DNA of 64,000 nucleotides from Gammaproteobacteria bacterium. Lineage in GTDB: Bacteria; Pseudomonadota; Gammaproteobacteria; Xanthomonadales; SZUA-36. Positions 57,447-64,000 of the stretch are shown here, in pieces. Position numbers and translations under genes: made by a program. Below the pieces are notes generated by a model. It was not told where the DNA came from and did no database searches. It saw only the letters and a list, made by a program, of their open reading frames with translations. The DNA lies in assembly GCA_021772915.1 (NCBI GenBank), contig JAJFLB010000001.1:1-64000 (forward strand). The letters are read 5' to 3'. Numbering within the stretch: position 1 is the first letter of the stretch; each line of letters opens with the position of its first letter.

Positions 57447-59404
57447 CTGCTGAACTCGGCCAGGTTGCCCTGCTGGCGGCGCTGCTGACCGCTTTTGGTC
57501 TGGGTCTTTTCCCACTGATCGGCGCCCACAATGGAAACCGGCGACTGATGGCTGTGGCCTCAAGTGCAGCTCTGATCCAGTGTCTGCTGGTTTTGATCGC
57601 CTTTGGTATCCTGACAGCGGCGTTTATCCGCCTGGATTTTTCCGTTGAATACGTGGCCCGCAATAGCAATTCGCTGCTGCCTTTGAGCTACCGGTACTCG
57701 GCGGTCTGGAGCTCCCATGAAGGTTCGCTACTGCTTTGGGAGCTGATACTTACCCTCTGGATAGCGGCGGTTGCGTTGTTTAGCAGGGCCCTGCCTGAAG
57801 TGTTCAGGGCGCGGGTCCTGGGTGTACTCGGCTGGATTTCCGCAGGTTTTCTGATGTTTATCCTGTTTACCTCCAACCCGTTCGGTCGAATAATACCCGC
57901 AGCGGTAGAAGGCCTGGATCTGAATCCACTGTTACAGGACTTTGGTCTGATCGTCCACCCACCCATGCTGTACATGGGATACGTGGGGTTTTCCGTGGCC
58001 TTTGCGTTTGCCGTTGCAGCACTGCTCGGCGGTGAAATCAACCGCGACTGGGTACGCTGGTCACGCCCCTGGACACACGTCGCCTGGGCTTTCCTGACCG
58101 TGGGTATTGCACTCGGCAGTTGGTGGGCCTACTACGAATTGGGCTGGGGCGGCTGGTGGTTTTGGGACCCGGTGGAGAACGCGTCGTTCATGCCCTGGTT
58201 GGTGGGTACAGCGTTGATCCATTCACAGGCAGTAACCGAAAAGCGCGGTGCGTTTGGCAACTGGACATTGTTGCTGGCACTGTCCACATTCTCCCTGAGC
58301 CTGCTGGGTACTTTCCTGGTCCGCTCCGGTGTGTTGACCTCAGTACACGCCTTTGCATCCGACCCGACCCGGGGTGTATTCATCCTGGTTTACCTGGGCC
58401 TGGTGGTTGGCATTTCCCTCACCCTATTCGCCCTGCGGGCACCGAAAATGATCCAGGGCGGTGGATTTGCAGGTCTTTCGCGTGAGACTCTGTTGCTGAT
58501 CAATAACCTGGTGCTGGTCGTCATGACGGCCATGGTGTTAATCGGTACGCTTTACCCCTTATTAATGGACGCTCTCGATGCCGGCAAGATATCTGTTGGC
58601 CCCCCCTATTTCGGCTTCTTGTTTGCCTGGCTGCTGGTACCCATGGTCATCGCCTTGCCGGTCGGTATCTTTAGTCGCTGGAGACAGGACAAGGCGGGCC
58701 GACTGGCCAGCAAGTTAAGCTGGCCACTGTTGTTATCTGTCCTCGTCGCGGCGATCACCTGGCTTGTAGCGCCAGCCGTCGGAGTGGTGGCTGCTGCAGG
58801 TGTTGCAGGTGGTGTGTGGGTTATCTCAGGCAGTCTGTTTTACGTGGGCCGGCGTATGCGTAAAGGCAAAGGCTTTGGTCTTTCCACCAGTGTATTGGCG
58901 ATGACACTCGCGCACGTTGGCCTGGGTGTGTTTCTGGTTGGTATCTCTCTGACCAGTGCCACCAGTAGTGAACGGCATTTGCGTATGATCAGCGGCGACG
59001 TTTTGGAGATGGCCGGCTACGAATTCAAGTTTCTGGGTACCAGTTTTGTGCAGGGACCCAATTACCGGGCCGACGAAGGCGAGTTCGTGGTTTCCAAGCA
59101 AGGCCGTGAAATAGCCCGCCTGTACTCACAAAAACGTCTTTATGCAGGGGGTGGGCAAACCATGACAGAGGCTGCCATCGACCCGGGTTTTATGCGTGAC
59201 CTGTACGTATCCCTGGGAGAACCCCTGGATGGGGGACAGGCCTGGGCGGTACGCATTTATCACAAGCCATTTATACGCTGGATCTGGTTGGGATCTCTGC
59301 TGATGCTTGCAGGCGGATTGATGGCGGCCGGAGACAGACGTTACAGACGCCGGGTTAAGGATCCAGAAATGATTCAATCAGAATCACAGGCGGTGTCCGT
59401 ATGA
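57443..59404 (+). CDS. ccmF: Haem lyase CcmF
   Basis: A 653-residue multi-helix membrane protein that attaches haem from CcmE to apocytochrome c together with CcmH/I. The WWD domain reads GWGGWWFWDPVENASFMPWL. Conserved periplasmic histidines are seen in SAVWSSHEGSLLLWE and LLQDFGLIVHPPMLYMGY. Length is standard. It overlaps neighbours ccmE and ccmG by four bases each. Confidence 0.97.
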   Translation: MTAELGQVALLAALLTAFGLGLFPLIGAHNGNRRLMAVASSAALIQCLLVLIAFGILTAAFIRLDFSVEYVARNSNSLLPLSYRYSAVWSSHEGSLLLWELILTLWIAAVALFSRALPEVFRARVLGVLGWISAGFLMFILFTSNPFGRIIPAAVEGLDLNPLLQDFGLIVHPPMLYMGYVGFSVAFAFAVAALLGGEINRDWVRWSRPWTHVAWAFLTVGIALGSWWAYYELGWGGWWFWDPVENASFMPWLVGTALIHSQAVTEKRGAFGNWTLLLALSTFSLSLLGTFLVRSGVLTSVHAFASDPTRGVFILVYLGLVVGISLTLFALRAPKMIQGGGFAGLSRETLLLINNLVLVVMTAMVLIGTLYPLLMDALDAGKISVGPPYFGFLFAWLLVPMVIALPVGIFSRWRQDKAGRLASKLSWPLLLSVLVAAITWLVAPAVGVVAAAGVAGGVWVISGSLFYVGRRMRKGKGFGLSTSVLAMTLAHVGLGVFLVGISLTSATSSERHLRMISGDVLEMAGYEFKFLGTSFVQGPNYRADEGEFVVSKQGREIARLYSQKRLYAGGGQTMTEAAIDPGFMRDLYVSLGEPLDGGQAWAVRIYHKPFIRWIWLGSLLMLAGGLMAAGDRRYRRRVKDPEMIQSESQAVSV

Positions 59405-59937
59405 ACACACGGATGATACCTCTGGTCGGGTTCGTCGCTTTGCTCATCCTGCTATTGGTGGGCTTGAAGATATCCGATCGAAAGACCCTGATTCCATCCC
59501 CTCTGATCGATAAACCGGCACCCGCCTTTAATCTTCCGGTGCTGGGAAATTCGACTCAGAATTTGTCAAAAGAGTCTTTTCTTGGCCAGGCTTACCTGGT
59601 CAATTTCTGGGCCAGCTGGTGTGTTACCTGTCGCGTAGAGCACCCGGTCATTACCGAGCTCGCGAAACGCAAGGCCATCACCATAGTGGGTATGAATTTC
59701 CGCGATTTGCAGGATGATGCACTCAAGTGGTTGCAACAGTATGGCGATCCCTACGATATCAACCTGACGGATGCTGATGGACGTATCAGTATTGATTTCG
59801 GAGTGTACGCCGCACCCGAGACCTTTCTGGTTGATCCGACCGGCGTGATTGTCTTTAAACACATCGGTGCATTGACACCGGAAATCATCGAAACCGAAAT
59901 TCTGACACGCATCACCAGCATGCAGGGGGGTAAGTAA
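59401..59937 (+). CDS. ccmG: Thiol:disulfide interchange protein CcmG (DsbE)
   Basis: A 178-residue membrane-anchored periplasmic thioredoxin that reduces the apocytochrome CxxCH site. N-terminal helix about residues 7-22; active site ASWCVTCRVEHP (Cys74, Cys77) with the family's acidic residue shortly after; cis-proline loop AAPETFLVDP. It overlaps ccmF by four bases and abuts ccmH. Confidence 0.95.
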   Translation: MNTRMIPLVGFVALLILLLVGLKISDRKTLIPSPLIDKPAPAFNLPVLGNSTQNLSKESFLGQAYLVNFWASWCVTCRVEHPVITELAKRKAITIVGMNFRDLQDDALKWLQQYGDPYDINLTDADGRISIDFGVYAAPETFLVDPTGVIVFKHIGALTPEIIETEILTRITSMQGGK

Positions 59938-60347
59938 TGAAATGGGGCACCGTTCTGATCCTGTTTGTTGCGCTGGGTGTGCACGCGCAGGAGCCTCTGA
60001 TATTTGAAACCCAACAGCAACAGGACCGTTTTGACGGGCTGACCAAGGAACTGCGTTGCCTGGTGTGTCAAAACCAGAACCTGGCCGACTCCGACGCCTC
60101 ATTGGCCCACGATCTTCGTCAGGAAGTACATGGCATGATACTGGAAGGTCGCACGGATGAGGCGATCAAGCAGTTCATGGTGGAGCGATATGGAGATTTC
60201 GTGCTGTATCGACCACCTGTCCAAAACAATACTTATATGCTGTGGCTGATGCCCTTGGTGCTGTTGCTGGGCGGCGCCTGGGTGCTGCGCTCCAATATCA
60301 GGAAACGCACAGCGCTGCTCGCTGAAAATGAAAACCGGGAAATCTGA
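59937..60347 (+). CDS. ccmH: Cytochrome c-type biogenesis protein CcmH
   Basis: A 136-residue protein with a cleavable signal (KWGTVLILFVALGVHA), the periplasmic redox motif LRCLVCQNQNLADS (Cys41, Cys44), and one C-terminal membrane helix. This is the short CcmH form; the TPR part is encoded separately as ccmI, the arrangement in pseudomonads and many other gammaproteobacteria. Its start overlaps the ccmG stop by one base (TAATG). Confidence 0.95.
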   Translation: MKWGTVLILFVALGVHAQEPLIFETQQQQDRFDGLTKELRCLVCQNQNLADSDASLAHDLRQEVHGMILEGRTDEAIKQFMVERYGDFVLYRPPVQNNTYMLWLMPLVLLLGGAWVLRSNIRKRTALLAENENREI

Positions 60348-60380
60348 TATGCAGACAAGCACCAATTTGGGAACCGGCGG

Positions 60381-61409
60381 ATGAATTTCTGGATTCTTGC
60401 GGTCGCCCTGCTTGCCATTCCTGCCGCCGCCATCGCGTGGCCCTTCTTTGTCGGCTCTTTTAAGGAACGCATGCTGGGTATGTGGGTACTGTTGATGATG
60501 CCACTGGCAGGATTGCTTCTGTACCAGCAGGTCGGTAACCCGGGGGCCCTCAACGTGCAGCCGGTCCCGCCACAACAACATGCGAACCAACAGTCTCTTC
60601 CACCAGAGCAGCAACAGATGGATGCCATGATTGACGGCCTGCAACAGCGTCTGACTGAAAACCCTGACGATCCCGATGGGTGGGTAATGCTTGGGCGCAG
60701 TCTCAAAACCATGCAACGTTTTGCGCAGGCGCAGGTCGCGTTAAGCAAAGCCAACGATCAGATACCGGGTAATGCACAGATCATGGTCGAACTTGCAGAA
60801 GCAAACTTGTACCTGTCCGGCAGTAGCGAAATTTCAAGCTCAGTTCGGGAAATGCTGGAGACCGCACTTGAAATTGACCCACAGCAGCAAAAAGCGTTGT
60901 GGTTACTGGGAATGGTTGCGGCGCAAAGCGGAGATAACGAATCAGCTGTTGCCCATTGGCAAAGACTACTTGAGCTGGTTGATCCAAACTCTGAAGCAGC
61001 CAAGACCATTAACCAGCAGATCGCAGTGGCGCTAACCGGAACGAGCCAGGCAGTTGCTGAACTTGAAATTCCTCTCAGCATCACCCTTGGAGAAGGGTTA
61101 GAGCATAATTTGCCCGCCAACGCCGTGCTGTTTGTCTTCCTGCACCCGGCTGGTAGCTCTGGTGGTATGCCATTGGCAGTCAAGCGCTTTGCCGCCCCCG
61201 CATTCCCCTTATTAACCAGGCTGGGTGATGCTGACCTGTTGCGGCCAGGTACATCGCTCTCAGACTTCACACAGCTGGATGTCAGTGCACGTATATCCAT
61301 GACTGGAGTCGCCAATCCACTCTCAGGCGATTACCAGGCCAATGTCGTCAGCGTGGATACACAAACACCGACGGAGATTGCACTACACCTGGACCGGCGT
61401 GTACCTTAG
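60381..61409 (+). CDS. ccmI: Cytochrome c-type biogenesis protein CcmI (TPR)
   Basis: A 342-residue protein that holds apocytochrome c for ligation. Two N-terminal hydrophobic segments (residues 3-20 and about 32-50) frame a short cytosolic loop. The periplasmic part contains TPR repeats (DGWVMLGRSLKTMQRFAQAQVALSKAN and the next two) from about residue 80 to 210, then a beta-rich C-terminal domain. Last gene of the operon; no clear terminator follows in the 79 bases before the next start. Confidence 0.92.
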   Translation: MNFWILAVALLAIPAAAIAWPFFVGSFKERMLGMWVLLMMPLAGLLLYQQVGNPGALNVQPVPPQQHANQQSLPPEQQQMDAMIDGLQQRLTENPDDPDGWVMLGRSLKTMQRFAQAQVALSKANDQIPGNAQIMVELAEANLYLSGSSEISSSVREMLETALEIDPQQQKALWLLGMVAAQSGDNESAVAHWQRLLELVDPNSEAAKTINQQIAVALTGTSQAVAELEIPLSITLGEGLEHNLPANAVLFVFLHPAGSSGGMPLAVKRFAAPAFPLLTRLGDADLLRPGTSLSDFTQLDVSARISMTGVANPLSGDYQANVVSVDTQTPTEIALHLDRRVP

Positions 61410-61488
61410 GGTTTTGTGCTCTTTAATCTGTTGGTCATCAGCAGACTCCAGTCACTGGGCTTAACAGGTGCAATTTGAGGATAACCAT

Positions 61489-62418
61489 ATGAAGTATTTA
61501 CTGGTAATGATGGTATCGCTGGCCATAGGTGCCAGCGCATCCGCCCAGGACAGAAAGGTTGAGTTTTCGACTTTTAAACTCTCCGAAACGATTTATATGC
61601 TCAGGGGCGGCGGTGGCAATGTCGGTATCTCCGCCGGTGAGGACGGTCTCTACCTCATTGATGACCAGGTCGCGCCAGTAACCGAAGGACTGCTGGCTGC
61701 AATCCGGGAGATCAGCGATGCGCCAATCAGGTTTATCATAAATACGCACTATCACTATGACCATGTGGGTGGTAATGAAACCATCGGCAAAGGTGGCGCG
61801 GTCATCATTGCGCACAATAACATTCGCAAGAGAATGACCACGGAACAGATCAGCGTCTTCAGGCAAAGCACCGAGCCTCCCTACGCAACAGGCGCACTAC
61901 CGATACTGACTTTCAATGATCAGGTGTCACTGCATCTCAACGGTGAAACGGCCACAGCCTACCACGTCGCCAATGGTCATACAGACGGTGACAGTATCAT
62001 CCACTTCCCCCTGAGCAATGTCATTCACATGAGCGATATGTATTTTAACGGCCTGTACCCCTACGTCGACCTCGAAGCCGGCGGCTCCATCCTGGGTATG
62101 GTCGATGCCGTGAACCTGGGTTTGTCATTGTCAGATAAAGACACCCAGATAATCCCCGGCCACGGACCACTGGCCACATCTCAGGACCTCACGGCCTATC
62201 GGGATTTTCTCGTCGCTGCCATCGCCAATGTAAAATCATTAATTGAGCAGAATCTGAACCTGCAACAGATCATCAGTGCCAAACCTACGGCGGAGTGGGA
62301 CGAGGCACTGGGTAAAATCTGGATTACACCCGCCCAATTTGTGACTTTTATTTATAACAGCCTCGAGGGTATCCATCGCTACACACCACCAACAACAGCA
62401 GAGCCTGTGGCGGAGTAA
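61489..62418 (+). CDS. Secreted metallo-beta-lactamase-fold hydrolase
   Basis: A 309-residue periplasmic MBL-fold protein, with signal peptide MKYLLVMMVSLAIGASASA. The di-zinc motif is THYHYDHVGGNE (His87, His89, Asp91, His92), followed by NGHTDGDSIIHF, MSDMYFNG and IIPGHGP carrying the remaining ligands. It resembles the subclass B3-like or quinoprotein-relay group of MBL proteins; lactamase activity should not be assumed. The ATG at 61489 follows GAGGATAACC. It is separate in type from the other MBL protein at 7386. Confidence 0.85.
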   Translation: MKYLLVMMVSLAIGASASAQDRKVEFSTFKLSETIYMLRGGGGNVGISAGEDGLYLIDDQVAPVTEGLLAAIREISDAPIRFIINTHYHYDHVGGNETIGKGGAVIIAHNNIRKRMTTEQISVFRQSTEPPYATGALPILTFNDQVSLHLNGETATAYHVANGHTDGDSIIHFPLSNVIHMSDMYFNGLYPYVDLEAGGSILGMVDAVNLGLSLSDKDTQIIPGHGPLATSQDLTAYRDFLVAAIANVKSLIEQNLNLQQIISAKPTAEWDEALGKIWITPAQFVTFIYNSLEGIHRYTPPTTAEPVAE

Positions 62419-62454
62419 AACCTGACCGCCAATGGTGTGTCTCCACGATTGGTG

Positions 62455-62482
62455 TTCCCGACGACGATGTCGTCGGTCCTAC
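62455..62482. repeat. Type 1 palindromic repeat supplying the stop codon of the TrmB-like gene
   Basis: A 28-bp unit with stem CCGACGAC/GTCGTCGG. Its GTAGGACC end on the minus strand provides the TAG of the downstream-oriented methyltransferase gene at 62479-62481. Confidence 0.92.
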
Positions 62483-63216
62483 ATTGCATTATTGGAGTCC
62501 CTGGATGTCGCTGTTGCAGTCGCCGGCACACAGACTGAATACAACTTCTGCCCCCGGTCGTGGTATTTCCGTTCAAATGGTGACACACATTCTTCATCAT
62601 CAATTTGTTTTACTTTCACACTGTTTCCGGTTGCAATACTGACCGCAAGCGCGAATTCAAGCGCGTAGATTTCCCAGTTGCAGCGCATTTCCATGTCTCC
62701 ACCCAGTGCCAGAAACTGCGGGAACACCGGGTGGCCGTGCCAGCGTTTTTGCAAATGCCTGGGTTTTGGCCAAGGGTTCGGGTATAACAAAAAATGCCGA
62801 TCCGGCAGGTGGCCATCATGGAGCAACAGGCGCCAGAACGTACTCAATTCCGCCCTGATCAGAACACAGTTATCCTGCTCGACCAGGCCTCGGCTCCATC
62901 CACCTTTTGCAAGACGTTTTCGCGAGCGGTCAACACCGATGACCAGATGCTGGGGGAACTGCCTGGCAAGTCGGTGCGTACTCTTTCCCGTACCGCAACC
63001 TGAATCAAGTACAAAGGGCCGGTCGGCCGACAAGCCACAGGTATCTTTCAGCTCGTGATAGATGACACTGGTTGGTGGATGGTAAGGTTCCAGCCATCGG
63101 GTTTCCAAGTGCCGGCGAACGACCTGACCCAACTGCGGGTGGACCGTGCTCTGGCTACTGCGAACGAGCCCAAGCCTCGCCTTGGCCAACCGGTTTGATT
63201 TACTTGCGGCGCGCAT
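62479..63216 (-). CDS. TrmB-like SAM-dependent methyltransferase
   Basis: A 245-residue protein related to tRNA (guanine-N7)-methyltransferase. Motif I reads VLDSGCGTGKSTHRLARQFP, followed by IGVDRSRKRL and LLYPNPWPKPRHLQKRWHGHPVFP, where canonical TrmB has a PDPWPKKRHHKRR-type segment. The N-terminus (SSQSTVHPQLGQVVRRHLETRWLEPYHPP) differs from TrmB, so it may be a paralogue with another target. Start at 63216 (MRAASKSNRL) is uncertain; a GTG at 63252 is possible. Its TAG stop belongs to a repeat. Confidence 0.8.
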   Translation of the reverse strand: MRAASKSNRLAKARLGLVRSSQSTVHPQLGQVVRRHLETRWLEPYHPPTSVIYHELKDTCGLSADRPFVLDSGCGTGKSTHRLARQFPQHLVIGVDRSRKRLAKGGWSRGLVEQDNCVLIRAELSTFWRLLLHDGHLPDRHFLLYPNPWPKPRHLQKRWHGHPVFPQFLALGGDMEMRCNWEIYALEFALAVSIATGNSVKVKQIDDEECVSPFERKYHDRGQKLYSVCVPATATATSRDSNNAM

Positions 63217-63267
63217 TCTCGTAGTTAACACGGTATCCTTACAGCAACACACGACGAATCATACCTT

Positions 63268-64000
63268 ATGCCATCAGCCACCCGGTTTTTTAAAATCGAT
63301 GAACCGTTTTCCTTCAAGAAAGGTGGCGTTTTGCCATCCATCACATTGGCCTATGAAACCTGGGGTGAGCTAAACAAGGATGCCTCCAATGCCGTCCTGA
63401 TTCTGACCGGTCTGTCGCCCAGTGCCCACACTGCTTCCAGCCCCCAGGATCCGTCCCCGGGCTGGTGGGAACCAATGGTTGGACCCGGTAAACCGATCGA
63501 TTCAGACCGGTTTTTCGTCATCAGCCCAAACTCTCTGGGTAGTTGCAAAGGCTCTTCCGGGCCTGCCGGCGAAAATCCGGAGACCGGCAAGCCCTATCGG
63601 CTGGATTTCCCGGAACTGTGCATCGAAGACATCGCCGCGAGTGCCTTTGAGTTGGTCAGGCACCTGGGTATCGAACGTCTGAGTACCATGGTGGGACCAT
63701 CCATGGGTGGTATGAGTGCCCTGGCCTACCTGCAACAAAATCCCAACGGTGCACGACATTTTCTGACCATATCAAGTTCACCTAATTCTGCTCCGTTCAG
63801 TATTGCTATTCGCTCCTTGCAAAGAGAACTGATCGTCTCCGACCCGGCCTGGAGTAACGGTAACTACGACGATAAAAACTGGCCGGAAACCGGTATGCGA
63901 ATGGCGCGCAAACTGGGCATGCTGTCCTACCGGTCAGGCGAAGAATGGCGTGAACGCTTCGGCCGACGCCTGCAGGATTACTTTCCGACCGAACTGTTCG
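63268..64000 (+). CDS. MetX-family O-acyltransferase, probably serine/homoserine O-acyltransferase (partial)
   Basis: The first 244 codons of an alpha/beta-hydrolase-fold acyltransferase that runs past the right edge. The segments FSFKKGGVLPSITLAYETWGELN, ISPNSLGSCKGSSGPAGENP, GPSMGGMSALAYL (nucleophile Ser145) and FSIAIRSLQREL ... GMRMARKLGMLSYRS are typical. From memory, the pattern is closest to the Xanthomonas-type MetX relatives reassigned as serine O-succinyltransferases, so its product may be O-acylserine for cysteine synthesis rather than O-acetylhomoserine. The ATG at 63268 has no clear ribosome-binding site. Confidence 0.82.
   Translation, partial: MPSATRFFKIDEPFSFKKGGVLPSITLAYETWGELNKDASNAVLILTGLSPSAHTASSPQDPSPGWWEPMVGPGKPIDSDRFFVISPNSLGSCKGSSGPAGENPETGKPYRLDFPELCIEDIAASAFELVRHLGIERLSTMVGPSMGGMSALAYLQQNPNGARHFLTISSSPNSAPFSIAIRSLQRELIVSDPAWSNGNYDDKNWPETGMRMARKLGMLSYRSGEEWRERFGRRLQDYFPTELF

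Noticed and set aside
61489-62418. Calling the MBL-fold protein a beta-lactamase
   Set aside because: The HxHxDH motif is common to many hydrolases and nothing in the context shows resistance function.

Overview
The window reads as a chromosomal segment of a gammaproteobacterium. The evidence is gene order (queA-tgt-yajC-secD-secF, trmJ/suhB back to back, a System I ccmABCDEFGHI operon, a leader-attenuated ilv-leu operon), moderate GC, secreted lipoprotein peptidases and a dense family of short dispersed palindromes. I cannot name the genus. No rRNA, tRNA, CRISPR array or intact transposase gene was seen.

Layout. 1-2.5 kb: an AT-richer accessory gene coding for a two-lobed TIR/deoxyribosyltransferase-like protein fused to a P-loop ATPase, a candidate defence gene. 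2.6-6.1 kb: icmF, a fused acyl-CoA mutase with two dispersed repeats embedded in frame. 6.4-12 kb: a glutathione S-transferase, a secreted metallo-beta-lactamase-fold protein and an M16 lipoprotein peptidase, separated by repeat clusters. 12.2-22.7 kb (minus strand): a nine-gene branched-chain amino acid biosynthesis operon ilvC-ilvG-ilvM-leuA-ilvE-leuC-leuD-leuB-ilvA, preceded by a Val/Leu/Ile-rich leader peptide and an attenuator hairpin; ilvD is absent. 22.9-30.1 kb (plus strand, divergent): branched-chain catabolism, with leucine dehydrogenase, isovaleryl-CoA dehydrogenase, thiolase, methylcrotonyl-CoA carboxylase beta subunit, methylglutaconyl-CoA hydratase and an HSD10-type dehydrogenase, followed by a small unknown gene and a MscS channel. 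31.6-38.5 kb: a phytase-like secreted protein, the glutathione formaldehyde-oxidation pair frmA-frmB, a methyltransferase, a TlpA-like thioredoxin, an alkyltransferase-like protein, a flavin-binding protein and an alpha/beta hydrolase. 38.5-46.5 kb: trmJ/suhB, then queA-methyltransferase-tgt-yajC-secD-secF. 46.9-54.5 kb: kynureninase, a 1428-residue subtilase, glutathione reductase and an ACT protein. 54.8-61.4 kb: the ccm operon behind two FNR-type boxes. 61.5-64 kb: a second MBL-fold protein, a TrmB-like methyltransferase and the start of a MetX-family acyltransferase.

The most unusual content is non-coding. At least 22 copies of two related palindromic repeat types (about 29 bp) occur, with stems that vary in sequence but stay paired. 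In five genes the repeat supplies the stop codon, and in icmF a pair is translated. Separately, three large unique stem structures (24046-24317, 25540-25664, 46573-46836) lie between genes. The first folds as a three-way junction with a 15-bp loop-loop contact and, with the second, brackets the isovaleryl-CoA dehydrogenase gene. These are candidates for undescribed structured RNAs, mRNA processing sites or small mobile elements.
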